DNA of 64,000 nucleotides from JAJRRS01 sp965230275 (GTDB taxonomy: Bacteria; Planctomycetota; Phycisphaerae; Phycisphaerales; Phycisphaeraceae), in contig CBDDKO010000002.1 of the NCBI GenBank assembly GCA_965230275.1, forward strand, positions 2,232,001-2,296,000, written 5' to 3'. This document shows positions 36,295 through 46,941 of the stretch, piece by piece. Under the pieces are notes generated by a model that saw nothing but the letters and a program-made list of their open reading frames with translations, searched no databases and had not been told where the DNA came from. The translations under genes were made by a program, and so were the position numbers. Position 1 is the stretch's first letter. Each line of letters begins with the position of its first letter.

Positions 36295-38198
36295 ATCCCG
36301 TCCCCCTCCCCCGTACTCAGCCCCAGCAGCCGTCGGCTTTCATGGTCGGCGATCTGCAGCGACGCCGCGTGGCTGTAGTGGCCCTTGGCGTCCATCAACT
36401 CGTTGTGCGTGCCGACCTGAACGATCCGGCCCTTGTCCATCACGATCACCTTGTCCGCGCGGCGCAGCGTGCTGAGCCGGTGCGCCACGACGAACGTGGT
36501 CCGCCCGGCCATCGCGCTATTCATCGCTTCGAGGATCTCGTGCTCCGTCTGCGGATCGATCGCGGCCGTCGGATCATCCAGAAGCAAAATCGAAGGCTCC
36601 AGCAGCACCGCCCGCGCGATCGCCAGCCGCTGCCGCTGCCCGCCGGACAGGTTCGCCCCGCTCTCGCTAAGCAGCGTGTCGTAGCCGTCTTCAAGCTCCA
36701 TGATGAACTCGTGCGCCGAAGCGATCTGCGCAGCACGGCGGACCTGGTCCATCGTTGCCTCCGGATGCCCGAACGCGATGTTCGCCGCCACGGTGTTGCT
36801 GAATAGGAAGCTCTCCTGGAACACCAGCCCGACGTTGCGCCGAAGGTCCGCCAGGTCGTAGCCGCGGATATCCCTCCCGTCGATCAGCACACGCCCCTGC
36901 TGCGGGTCATAGAAGCGCGGGATCATGCTCAGCAGCGTGCTTTTGCCCGCGCCGGTTGCGCCCAGGATCGCCACCGTCTGCCCAGGCTCGGCCTCAATAC
37001 AGACCTGCGAAATCGCCGGCTCGCCCGGCTGATACCCAAACGTCACGCACTCCAGCGCCACATGCCCCTTCGCCCTGGGCAATGCCACCGCGTCCGGCGG
37101 ACTTTCAACATGCGACGGCGTATCCAGCACCTCAAACACACGCTGCGCCCCCGTCAGGCTCATCTGCACGCTGTTCGCGATCATCGCGATGCTCCCCACC
37201 TGCGAGGAGAACTGCTGCAGCAACCCCGCAAACACGAAGAACCCGCTGCCGATCCTAAACGACGGGTCCGTCATATAAAGATGCCCGCCGTAGATCATCA
37301 GCACCACCAGGTTCAGGTGCGGTAGGAACCCGATCAACGGCACGAACGTCGACACACGCCAGAAGATCCACTGCTTCTGGTCACGCACCGCCGAGTTCGC
37401 GCCGACGAACTTGTCGATCTCCTCCGGCTGACGCGAAAAACCCTTCACCACATGCACGCCCTGAACGTTCTCACTCAGGCGCAGCACCGCCGTGTCGAAC
37501 AATTCCCGGTTCGCCCGGTACGCCGGCTTGACCATCCGCGAGAACCAGGCCGTGATCAGCCAAAGCACCGGCGTGGTCGCCAGGCACCAAATGGTCAACC
37601 AGAAGTGGATGCTCAGCATGTACCCCACGAAGAACACCAGCGAGATGATCAGCATCAACACTTCGATCAGCACGCCGTCAATAAACATCCGCACCGCGCG
37701 GACATCGGACGTTACCCGGTTGATGATCGACCCGGACGTGTTCGCGTCGAAGAAGCTGAAGCTCAGGCGCTGCAGCTTGTCATACACCTGCGCCCTCAGG
37801 TCCACGATGATCCGCAGCACCAGCACGGCCTTGGCGATACGCGACGTCTTATCAAGATAAAACCGAATGGCCGCAACCAGAAGCACCGCCGACGCCACCG
37901 CCCACACGGTTGCCATCGCCATCCACTCGGCCGGGGGCGTCAGCCCAAACGGGTACGCAGGCTCCGGCGCACCCGCGTCCAGCCCCTTGCGGATCACGTC
38001 AATCCCTAACCCCGTCAGCCCCAACCCCGACAACGCAAACGCCAGCAGCACGCACTGCAGCACCACCACCATCGTCGCCGGCATCCGGTACGCCCACCCC
38101 ATCCGCATCAGCCGCCACACGATACGCGCATTGGACGACCCCGCCCCGTACCGCTGCCCATCGCCGGCAGAACCGGCTGGTGTACTTGAATCACTCAA
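36291..38198 (-). CDS. ABC exporter half-transporter with non-canonical Walker B (A subunit)
   Basis: A 635-residue half-transporter with an N-terminal membrane domain (WAYRMPATMVVVLQCVLLAFAL and further helices) and a C-terminal ATPase. Walker A is ILGATGAGKSTLLSM, the signature is a perfect LSGGQRQRLAIARA, and Walker B reads ILLLDDPTAAID, with Asp replacing the catalytic Glu. With the partner's LSLGQ this gives one dead and one working site, as in TM287/288-type heterodimers. It is the first gene of the pair; no regulator is adjacent. Confidence 0.92.
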   Translation of the reverse strand: MSDSSTPAGSAGDGQRYGAGSSNARIVWRLMRMGWAYRMPATMVVVLQCVLLAFALSGLGLTGLGIDVIRKGLDAGAPEPAYPFGLTPPAEWMAMATVWAVASAVLLVAAIRFYLDKTSRIAKAVLVLRIIVDLRAQVYDKLQRLSFSFFDANTSGSIINRVTSDVRAVRMFIDGVLIEVLMLIISLVFFVGYMLSIHFWLTIWCLATTPVLWLITAWFSRMVKPAYRANRELFDTAVLRLSENVQGVHVVKGFSRQPEEIDKFVGANSAVRDQKQWIFWRVSTFVPLIGFLPHLNLVVLMIYGGHLYMTDPSFRIGSGFFVFAGLLQQFSSQVGSIAMIANSVQMSLTGAQRVFEVLDTPSHVESPPDAVALPRAKGHVALECVTFGYQPGEPAISQVCIEAEPGQTVAILGATGAGKSTLLSMIPRFYDPQQGRVLIDGRDIRGYDLADLRRNVGLVFQESFLFSNTVAANIAFGHPEATMDQVRRAAQIASAHEFIMELEDGYDTLLSESGANLSGGQRQRLAIARAVLLEPSILLLDDPTAAIDPQTEHEILEAMNSAMAGRTTFVVAHRLSTLRRADKVIVMDKGRIVQVGTHNELMDAKGHYSHAASLQIADHESRRLLGLSTGEGDGI

Positions 38199-38787
38199 AA
38201 CACTTCACACACACTTACGCCACACGGGCCTCTCCATCGAAGCACGACCATAGGCCGCCCGCCCCCGCCCATCAAGCCCGGCGGCGCAGGTTGACCCATG
38301 AAAAGCCCCCGCGATCCGTGCAGGGGCGCTTCAGACAATCGCTCACCGCTGTACCCGCATGATCCACAACGACGCACCATCCCCAGCCGCCCGCACACGA
38401 CTTCGAATCGAACCACACACAACTTTAAGCACGAATCCGCACTCGAGCCGCACACCAGCCGTACACCAGCCGTACACCAACCGCACACAGACCCGAGCAA
38501 ACCACAGAACATAAACCACCCACACAAAATATCGTATTTATACTAAATATTATAATATAACCGCGGAGCTACAGCCCGCACCACGCCCCACATCCACACC
38601 CCGGGCCGTGCCCAATACCACCAGGAATCGAACCGCCTGATAGCTGACGGCCGGCCGGCCCCGGGGCGGTTGACCGGGTTGACGCAAACGGCTAGCTTTG
38701 CTCGTCCAAGACGGGCCACAATGGCTCCGCCTTGCACGAAGCCCCCCACACGCACCGCTTTTTACTTATCTGAAGGAAGTGCCCGCG
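38199..38787. other. Gene-free region with an 11-bp tandem repeat
   Basis: About 589 bases without a credible gene. It contains four tandem 11-bp units of the form CCGYACACCAR at 38448-38491. A G/C hairpin followed by TTTT on the minus strand near 38299-38330 could terminate transcripts moving leftwards. An AT-rich patch (TATTTATACTAAATATTATAATATAA) near 38531-38561 is the best place for a promoter of the rightward aminotransferase gene, but it is over 200 bases upstream. Confidence 0.6.
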
Positions 38788-39960
38788 ATGACCACCCAGA
38801 CCGCCCTGACCCAGCGTCTGCTGACCCCCGGCCCCACCGCCGTGCCCCCGCGCGTCCTCGAGGCCATGGCCCAGCCGATCATCCACCACCGTACCAAGCA
38901 GTTCCAGGGGATCTTCAAAGAAGTCTCCGAAGGCCTCCAGAAGCTCTTCAAAACCGCCGGCCCGGTCCTCTCGATCGCCGGCTCGGGCACCACCGCCTTC
39001 GAGGCCGCCCAGATCAGCCTCGCCAAGCCCGGCTCCAAAGCCATCACCGTCGCCGGCGGCAAGTTCGGCGAACGCTGGCAGGACATCTACGACGCCTACC
39101 ACAAGTACCTCGGCGTCGAACAGATCAAGATCAACACCAACTGGGGCGAAGGCGCACCGGTCGACCAGATCGCCCAGGCCCTCAAGGACAACCCCGACGT
39201 CTCCGTCGTCACCGTCGTCCAGAGCGAAACCTCCACCGCCACCGCCTCCGACGTCAAGGCCATCGCCGCCCTGACCCAGAAGACCGACGCCCTGCTGATC
39301 GTCGACGGCATCACCGCCGTGGGCGCGCTGGAGGTCGAGCAGGACGCCTGGGGCATCGATGTGCTGGTCACCGGCTCGCAGAAAGCCATGATGCTCCCGC
39401 CGGGCCTGGGTTACGTCGGCCTGGGCGAGCGGGCGCTCAAGCGCCTCGAAGATGTCGAGCCCGGCCCGCAGTACAACCTGGACCTGCGCAAGTGGGTCAA
39501 GAGCCACGCCAAGAACGACGTCCCCTTCACCCCGCCGGTCTCCCTGATCCGCGGCCAGAAGGTCGCGCTGGACATCATCTTCGAGAACACCATCGAAGGC
39601 ACAATCGGGCGCACACGCAAACTCGCCGAAGCTACCCGCGCCGCCCTCACCGCTGTCGGCATCAAGCCCGTCAGCGCCAGCCCAAGCGACTCGGTCTCCG
39701 GCTTCTACTACCCCGAGGGCGTCGCCGACGGCGCGTTCCGTTCCGCCCTGCGTGACAACCACGGCATCCACATCGCCGGCGGTCAGGACGGACGCGGCGC
39801 CAAGTGGAAAGGCAAGATCTTCCGACTCAGCCACATGGGCCACGTCGACCACGAAGACACCCGCGCCGCGCTCACCGCGATCGAAACCGAACTGAGCGCC
39901 AACGGCTACAGCGTTGAAGCCCATGCCGCCGTAGACGCGTTCAACCAGGTCTGGGGCTGA
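38788..39960 (+). CDS. Class V aminotransferase (alanine/serine-glyoxylate aminotransferase type)
   Basis: A 390-residue PLP enzyme. The family's opening TPGPTAVPPRVLEAM is present, along with SIAGSGTTAFEAA for phosphate binding, LLIVDGITAVGALE with the PLP-pairing Asp, and VLVTGSQKAMMLPPGLGYVGL with the Schiff-base Lys. It could be alanine-glyoxylate or serine-pyruvate aminotransferase, or serve in serine synthesis; no serA or serB is adjacent to decide. ATG 38788 follows AAGGAAG by eight bases. A strong terminator lies 34 bases downstream. Confidence 0.88.
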   Translation: MTTQTALTQRLLTPGPTAVPPRVLEAMAQPIIHHRTKQFQGIFKEVSEGLQKLFKTAGPVLSIAGSGTTAFEAAQISLAKPGSKAITVAGGKFGERWQDIYDAYHKYLGVEQIKINTNWGEGAPVDQIAQALKDNPDVSVVTVVQSETSTATASDVKAIAALTQKTDALLIVDGITAVGALEVEQDAWGIDVLVTGSQKAMMLPPGLGYVGLGERALKRLEDVEPGPQYNLDLRKWVKSHAKNDVPFTPPVSLIRGQKVALDIIFENTIEGTIGRTRKLAEATRAALTAVGIKPVSASPSDSVSGFYYPEGVADGAFRSALRDNHGIHIAGGQDGRGAKWKGKIFRLSHMGHVDHEDTRAALTAIETELSANGYSVEAHAAVDAFNQVWG

Positions 39961-39994
39961 GCCCGGCATCCAGAAGTTACACACGCACACATAT

Positions 39995-40021
39995 AGCCCC
40001 GCCTTCTTGGCGGGGCTTTTT
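39995..40021 (+). terminator. Intrinsic terminator after the aminotransferase gene
   Basis: Hairpin AGCCCCGCC-TTCT-TGGCGGGGCT followed by five T. The position directly after the gene and the T-run make this a clear terminator. Confidence 0.93.
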
Positions 40022-40028
40022 CATACCG

Positions 40029-40415
40029 TCAATCTCGGACAGATCTAAATGGCCTATACGTTTCGTAATGTTCCGGGTTGTGATTCACCAGCCGATCGTC
40101 GCGAAACTGTAGTGTCTGCCAGGGGCCGCCGTCGTACCGCCAGGCCACGAACAGGTCTTTGTCTTCGACGCCGTCTGGGAGCATCGATGGCCTTTTAGCC
40201 AGGATCCGCTCGTGTATCTCGCGGAGCTTCGCCTGATCAATATCGAGCCCCTCGCCTAGGCGTGACCTTACTTGCGACAGGCTCTGACCATTACGGATCT
40301 CTTGGTGCATCACCGCGAAAAGAGAAGGCCCGTCGCCGTGGATTCGGTAGTGTTCGGACGTGGACGCACAACCATTTAAAAGCAACGCCGCCATCAAGAT
40401 GAGTAGTATCCGCAT
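40029..40415 (-). CDS. Small lipoprotein of unknown function
   Basis: A 128-residue protein with a lipoprotein signal (MRILLILMAALLLNGCAST), then SLSQVRSRLGEGLDIDQAKLREIHERI and FVAWRYDGGPWQTLQFRDDRLV. The pattern of a helical start followed by a short strand domain that uses the phrase LxFxDxRLV recalls SmpA/OmlA-like small lipoproteins, but this is only a resemblance. GGAGG lies seven bases before the ATG. It sits at the end of the respiratory cluster, on the same strand, without a shared function that can be shown. Confidence 0.7.
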   Translation of the reverse strand: MRILLILMAALLLNGCASTSEHYRIHGDGPSLFAVMHQEIRNGQSLSQVRSRLGEGLDIDQAKLREIHERILAKRPSMLPDGVEDKDLFVAWRYDGGPWQTLQFRDDRLVNHNPEHYETYRPFRSVRD

Positions 40416-40545
40416 GACATATCCTCCGGTTTTCACAGGTACCGGCCGAGAGCAACTCTGGCTCTATAGGAAGGACGGAGCCGTAGCGATTGTGTTTCGG
40501 AAGTTAAAAAAAGAAAACTTCCCAACGATGACCGGCGTCAACGGC

Positions 40546-41223
40546 TCACCCGATCAACAAGAACCCCGCGAACAGGAACAGCCACACCACATCCAGGAAG
40601 TGCCAGTACATCGCCAGGTACTTCACGGGGTTGTGTGACTCGTGGTCGTACTTATCGCGGTAGGCGAAGTGGGTGACGACGCCCAGCGGAATCATCCCCC
40701 CGATCAGGTGCGCCGCGTGGACGACGATCAGGAATAGCGCCATCCCGTAAGGCTGCAGACCAAGTGTCCTGTCCTGCGCAAGCTGGTCGCGGTAGCCGCT
40801 GTGTTCGCCGAGCAGCATCCACAGACTCGGCACCTGCACCACCAGGAACATCACCGCCAGCGCCGCGGTCACCGCCAGGCTCAGGCGGAACGCGGCCTGC
40901 CGTTCGTGTTGCACCGAGCGCAATGCAAGATGGATCGTAAAGCTGGACGCGAGGATGACCAGCGTCGAGACCCATAATCCCATCGGGATCGTGATCGACC
41001 CCAGCGCCGGACCCGCCTGCCGGATGACCGCGCCGGTGATCGGGTCGGTCTGCGCTTCGAGCGTCAGCAGCCGGATGATCAGGTACCCGAGCATCGACGA
41101 AGCGAACAGGATGCCCAATGCGATCAACAGCAGCCACATCCCGAACGTCCCCGTCCCGTGGGGCAGGTGGGTGTGTCGGTCCTCAAAGAAGGACGGTTTG
41201 TCTTGCGGGGTCGCGGTGGTCAT
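40546..41223 (-). CDS. Second cytochrome c oxidase subunit III-like protein
   Basis: A 225-residue membrane protein with about six helices. It has subunit III landmarks: HGTGTFGMWLLLIALGILFASSMLGYLIIR, ALRSVQHERQAAFRLSLAVTAALAVMFLVVQ, VVHAAHLIGGMIPLGVV and YWHFLDVVWLFLFAGFLLI. It is the last gene of the oxidase operon, so the cluster has two subunit III homologues: this compact one and the longer one with a His-rich insert. It may replace or assist the canonical subunit. Confidence 0.85.
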   Translation of the reverse strand: MTTATPQDKPSFFEDRHTHLPHGTGTFGMWLLLIALGILFASSMLGYLIIRLLTLEAQTDPITGAVIRQAGPALGSITIPMGLWVSTLVILASSFTIHLALRSVQHERQAAFRLSLAVTAALAVMFLVVQVPSLWMLLGEHSGYRDQLAQDRTLGLQPYGMALFLIVVHAAHLIGGMIPLGVVTHFAYRDKYDHESHNPVKYLAMYWHFLDVVWLFLFAGFLLIG

Positions 41224-41333
41224 GTGTGGAATGATAGGCCCAACACCACAGCGCCGCCCTTAACAGATGACGTGGGGTGCTGATCAATTGTTAATGGATG
41301 ACAGAATGGCTTCCGCGGCGGATTGCCCTCGCG

Positions 41334-41684
41334 TCAGTTTGCCGCGGCCTTAACGGTCGACGGCGGGCCGAGCTCCGGCTGGTACTCGCCGGTATCCATC
41401 AGTGAGATGCCGATGAAGATCGCCAGGAAGAGGAACGCGCTGACCAGGATCAGCCCGTTGAACGGCGAATCGTAGCGCAGGTGCATGAAGTACAGCGCGA
41501 CCAGCGCGCCCTTGGCGACCGCGACGCCCAGCGCGATCCAGATGTTCGCCGACCCCAGGTCCACGTACGTCACCGCGACGGTGAGCACGGTCAGGAAGAT
41601 CAGGGCCGCGAAGATACCGACCAGCAGCGACACCGGGGTGATGTGGCCGATGCCGTGGTCGTCATGGGTGTGTGCGTCGCTCAT
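41334..41684 (-). CDS. Cytochrome c oxidase subunit IV (CoxD-like)
   Basis: A 116-residue small membrane protein of the caa3-type subunit IV family. Three hydrophobic helices are visible: SLLVGIFAALIFLTVLTVAVTYV, IWIALGVAVAKGALVALYFMHL and LILVSAFLFLAIFIGISLMD. The KGALVALYFMHLRYD segment is characteristic. It lies between the two subunit III genes. The role is structural. Confidence 0.9.
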   Translation of the reverse strand: MSDAHTHDDHGIGHITPVSLLVGIFAALIFLTVLTVAVTYVDLGSANIWIALGVAVAKGALVALYFMHLRYDSPFNGLILVSAFLFLAIFIGISLMDTGEYQPELGPPSTVKAAAN

Positions 41685-41722
41685 GTCGTCTCTCGTCTAT
41701 CACAAAGCCGTCTTCGGCTCGA

Positions 41723-42781
41723 TTAATGAATCAGGTACAGCAGCGGGAACAGGAAGATCCAGATCAGGTCGACCAGGTGCCAGTACAGCCCGCCGATGTC
41801 GACGGGGGTGAAGTAGTCCTTGCCGAACTTCCCCTTCCGCGCGACCAGGATCAGCCAGAGGATCACCGCCATACCGATCAGCACGTGCAGCCCGTGCAGC
41901 CCGGTCATCATGAAGTAGATCCCGAAGAACAGGTGGACCTTCTTCTGCTGCTCGGCGGTCAGGTCGTTGAAGGTGAGCTGCGTGTGCTGGGCGTTGGGCA
42001 TCTGGACGACGCCGGCCTTGTCGATCGCCTCGTCCTGGATACCGGCCACCGGTGCGGCGGGCGGCGCGACCGACGACATATCCGCCGGCGCGGGGAACGA
42101 CGCCTGGATAATCACCGGCCCGGGTTCCGCTACATACGCCGCCTCATCGGCGTGGGCCGATTCGCTATGTGCTGCTTCGGCGTGGCCGTCATCCGTGTGC
42201 GTGTCTTCGTCGTGATGCTCATCATGCCCGTGCCCGTCGCCGTGGCCCTTGGCGTGGCCGCCGGTGTTCTTGGCATCGATGTAAGCGATCGCATGGGCCA
42301 GCTCCTCGGGGTGCTTGGGCTGACCGTTCTCGTAATAGAAAGCGTTCATCGTCCCCGGGAACAGGTCGTGGTCCCACTTGGCCTTGTACTCGATGCCCTT
42401 GATGACCATGAACCCGACGCCGCCCATGAAGGTCGCGATGAGCATGCCCATCAGCAGCCGCTGCTTACCCAGCTGCGCCGCGCGCACGGCCCAAGCCATC
42501 GTCAGACTGCTGGCGAGCAGGACGACCGTGTTCGTCGCGCCCCACATCTTGTCCAGCGCCCCGTACCCGTAGAGGAACACGTCCTGGTGGTTGCCGCGGT
42601 AGATGGCGTACGCACAGAACAGCCCGCCGAACATCAGCACCTCGGTCGCGAGGAACACCCACATCCCCAGCTTGCCCGACTCGAACTGCTGCTTGGGCGT
42701 CTCGAAGTGGTGCGCCAGGTGCGGCGGGTGATCCGGGGGGTGGTCGTGGCCGTGATCGTTATGGTTTGCTTCGTTGCTCAT
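41723..42781 (-). CDS. Cytochrome c oxidase subunit III with His-rich insertion
   Basis: A 352-residue subunit III. Landmarks are FESGKLGMWVFLATEVLMFGGLFCAYAIYR near the N-terminus, ALDKMWGATNTVVLLASSLTMAWAVRAAQ, FFGIYFMMTGLHGLHVLIGMAVILW and YWHLVDLIWIFLFPLLYLI. Between helices a segment of about 100 residues is inserted, rich in His, Asp and Glu (GHGDGHGHDEHHDEDTHTDD), which normal subunit III lacks. It may bind metals on the outer face. It lies six bases after the subunit I stop. Confidence 0.93.
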   Translation of the reverse strand: MSNEANHNDHGHDHPPDHPPHLAHHFETPKQQFESGKLGMWVFLATEVLMFGGLFCAYAIYRGNHQDVFLYGYGALDKMWGATNTVVLLASSLTMAWAVRAAQLGKQRLLMGMLIATFMGGVGFMVIKGIEYKAKWDHDLFPGTMNAFYYENGQPKHPEELAHAIAYIDAKNTGGHAKGHGDGHGHDEHHDEDTHTDDGHAEAAHSESAHADEAAYVAEPGPVIIQASFPAPADMSSVAPPAAPVAGIQDEAIDKAGVVQMPNAQHTQLTFNDLTAEQQKKVHLFFGIYFMMTGLHGLHVLIGMAVILWLILVARKGKFGKDYFTPVDIGGLYWHLVDLIWIFLFPLLYLIH

Positions 42782-42787
42782 GGCTGA

Positions 42788-44506
<1,719 letters not shown>

Positions 44507-44562
44507 CGCTTAATCCTCATTCCGCCTTGGCCGCCGATCGGCCGGGCTTGCGTTACTCTCAG

Positions 44563-45612
44563 TTATTCAGGCGCGTCCGTCGCCGCTTCTTCCGCTACAG
44601 CTTCGGCTTCTTCGCTTTCTTCCACGGGCATCGCCTCCAGGATCAACCCGTCGTGGTGCTTGCTGATCGACTTCATGTACTCGATCACGCCCAGGATCTC
44701 CGGGTCCTTGATCTGTCCCTGGAAGGTCGGCATCACGTTCTGATAGCCCGCGACGATATGCTTCGCCGGATTCAGGATCGACTCGCGGATATATTCTTCG
44801 TCCGCCACGCGCGTCGAGCCGTCGGTAAACTGCCGTTCCGCCCCGAACACATCCACCCAGCTCGGGCCTTCGCCGGCCGTCCCGTCAAGCGAGTGGCAGG
44901 CATCGCAGCCCTTCTCCTTATGCACGGTCAGGCCCACGTCCACCGGCTTCTCGCCTTCCCACCACTTGCCGCGCTCTTCCAGGTACGCCAGGAAGTCGTC
45001 CATCGGCTCGACGATCACCTTCGTGATCATCGTCGAGTGGCCCTGCCCGCAGTACTCCGTGCAGAACAGGTTGTACTCGCCGACCTCGGTCGCCTCGAAC
45101 CACATCTTGTTGAAACGCCCGGGCACCGCGTCCTTCTTCACACGGAAGTCCGGCACATAGAAGCTGTGGATCACGTCGTCACTGGTCAGCACCAGGTCGA
45201 TCGGCGTATTCACCGGGACGTGCAGCACGCTGTCCTGCTCGCCGCCGCCGTAGGTGAACGACCAGCTCCACTTCTTCGCGCTGACCACCACCTGGTAAGC
45301 GTTGTTCGGTGCCTGGTTCATGTCGATGAACCCGCGGAAGCCCCACGTGAAGATCACCAGCACCAGGACCAACGGCGGCAGCGTCCAGCCCAGCTCGATC
45401 GCCGTCGAGTGCGTCGGGCCGTCCGGCAGGTCGTGCGGGCTCTTGCGCCGGTACTTGATCACAAAATAGACCAGCAGCCCGGCGATCAGCACGGTGAAGA
45501 ACACGCTCATCCAGAAGATGAACACGTACAGCCCGTCGTGCAGCGGCGCGACGGTTGAACGCGCCGGGGGCAGGAACAGTGACTTCTCAGTTTGTGCTAG
45601 GATCGCCAGCAT
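44563..45612 (-). CDS. Cytochrome c oxidase subunit II with fused cytochrome c (caa3 type)
   Basis: A 349-residue subunit. It has two N-terminal helices (LYVFIFWMSVFFTVLIAGLLVYFVI and WTLPPLVLVLVIFTWGF), then the CuA cupredoxin domain (VIHSFYVPDFRVKKDAVPGR and CTEYCGQGHSTM, which holds the Cys, Cys, His and Met ligands). The C-terminal cytochrome c domain has GCDACHSLDG for heme attachment and a likely Met ligand in NVMPTFQGQIKD. The fused heme makes this a caa3 oxidase that can take electrons straight from complex III. A Glu/Ala-rich tail ends the protein. Confidence 0.96.
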   Translation of the reverse strand: MLAILAQTEKSLFLPPARSTVAPLHDGLYVFIFWMSVFFTVLIAGLLVYFVIKYRRKSPHDLPDGPTHSTAIELGWTLPPLVLVLVIFTWGFRGFIDMNQAPNNAYQVVVSAKKWSWSFTYGGGEQDSVLHVPVNTPIDLVLTSDDVIHSFYVPDFRVKKDAVPGRFNKMWFEATEVGEYNLFCTEYCGQGHSTMITKVIVEPMDDFLAYLEERGKWWEGEKPVDVGLTVHKEKGCDACHSLDGTAGEGPSWVDVFGAERQFTDGSTRVADEEYIRESILNPAKHIVAGYQNVMPTFQGQIKDPEILGVIEYMKSISKHHDGLILEAMPVEESEEAEAVAEEAATDAPE

Positions 45613-45635
45613 CCGCGTATCGTTCCCTTAGGCGT

Positions 45636-46532
45636 TTAGCCCTGCGCCGCGACGTCCGCGGCCGTGTGTATCTGAGTCCGGGCCCGCCGGCGGTGCTCCC
45701 GCCAGACAAAGCCCCCGATCACCACGGCCAGCACCACGACCGTCAGGCCGCCACCGATCCGCATGATCCCCATCGCCGTCATCGAGTACGTCCCCGCACT
45801 GGGGTCGTAATGCAGACACGTCAACAGAAACTGATCCGTCAACGAGCCCACCTTGCCTTCAGACGCTTCGACCAACGACATGCGGAACGTCTGCTCTTGG
45901 TAGTTGATCCCCGACAGGTACCGCGTGACCTTGCCCTCAGGCGAGAGGATGATGATCACCGCCGGGTGCGCGAACTGCTGCTGCGCCCGCACCCACTTAA
46001 ACCCGAACCCCACCTCGTCCGCCAGCCGCTCGATCATGTGCGACTCGCCGACCATGAAGTGCCAGCCGGTCTCGCCCTCGGCGATCTTGAGCCCCTTCGT
46101 GATTGTCGACCGCTTCTGACGCGCCAGCGACGGCGGCTCGGCCGGGTCGATACTGACCGTCACCACCTGGTAATCCTCGCCGAGGACCAGGCTCGTCTCC
46201 TTGGTCACCTTTTCCATCCCCTGGAACACCAGCCCGCAGAGCATCGGGCACTTGTAGTACCCAAGCTGCAGCACCACCGGACGCTCGCCGTCGAACAGCT
46301 CCGCCAGCTTCACGCGCTTGCCGTCCTGGTCGGTGAAGACCAGGTCCCGCGTTAACTCCGCGCCCAGCTTGTAGTCCATGTCCACGCCCTGAAGCTCGGC
46401 AGGCACCTGCTCGGCCGGCGTCGGCACGTCCTTCGGGTTGTTGTTCTGCTCACCAAGCGCCACACCCACCGCCGGGCCGCAAATCACGGCCAGGCTCAGC
46501 AGTCGGGTTGTCCACTTGGCAATCAATCGCAT
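45636..46532 (-). CDS. SCO1/SenC copper chaperone
   Basis: A 298-residue thioredoxin-fold protein needed to load copper into CuA of subunit II. The copper motif is YYKCPMLCGLVFQGM (CxxxC) and the third ligand is the His of FAHPAVIIIL. It has a signal peptide (RLLSLAVICGPAVGVALG) and a C-terminal membrane helix (IGGGLTVVVLAVVIGGFVW). It lies directly before the subunit II gene. Confidence 0.93.
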   Translation of the reverse strand: MRLIAKWTTRLLSLAVICGPAVGVALGEQNNNPKDVPTPAEQVPAELQGVDMDYKLGAELTRDLVFTDQDGKRVKLAELFDGERPVVLQLGYYKCPMLCGLVFQGMEKVTKETSLVLGEDYQVVTVSIDPAEPPSLARQKRSTITKGLKIAEGETGWHFMVGESHMIERLADEVGFGFKWVRAQQQFAHPAVIIILSPEGKVTRYLSGINYQEQTFRMSLVEASEGKVGSLTDQFLLTCLHYDPSAGTYSMTAMGIMRIGGGLTVVVLAVVIGGFVWREHRRRARTQIHTAADVAAQG

Positions 46533-46598
46533 GGTTCTAATCTGACCTGCTTCTTATCTCTCACTAGCCCCGCTCGGAAGAGCGGGGTTCTAATCCAC

Positions 46599-46916
46599 TC
46601 AGTTCGCCCCGCCGTTCTGCTCGATCACAAGCTGCATCGCTTCGTCCACCGGGATCACGCGCTTGGTGATCGTCGGCTCGCCCTCGACTTTGACCTCGAC
46701 CGTGTGGGCCGGGGCGTTCAGCGCGTCGGCCTGCGTCGTCATAATCTCCGCCAGCTGGCGGTTCGGCACGTTGATGTACTTCCGCTCGTTTTCCTTGGCG
46801 ATCTCGTAGCGGAACCAGGCCTGTGTCGCGACGATCAACGCGACCGTCAGGATTGTGCTGATCACCCCGATCAGGGTGAGCACCTTTACGTTGATGTCGT
46901 GTGAGCCGGAGGGCAT
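46599..46916 (-). CDS. Small membrane protein of the ACIII-oxidase cluster
   Basis: A 105-residue protein with one N-terminal helix (VLTLIGVISTILTVALIVATQAWF) and a soluble tail (ENERKYINVPNRQLAEIMTTQADAL). ATG 46916 follows AAGGA by about seven bases. Similar small proteins often lie between actF and the oxidase genes in planctomycetes; no role has been shown. Its place suggests a subunit or assembly factor. Confidence 0.7.
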   Translation of the reverse strand: MPSGSHDINVKVLTLIGVISTILTVALIVATQAWFRYEIAKENERKYINVPNRQLAEIMTTQADALNAPAHTVEVKVEGEPTITKRVIPVDEAMQLVIEQNGGAN

Positions 46917-46941
46917 CGTGTCGTATCCTTCAATCAATCAA

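Noticed and set aside
38670..39755. A 361-codon plus-strand frame overlapping the aminotransferase
   Set aside because: It is the +1 shadow of the aminotransferase; Arg/Pro-rich, no domain.
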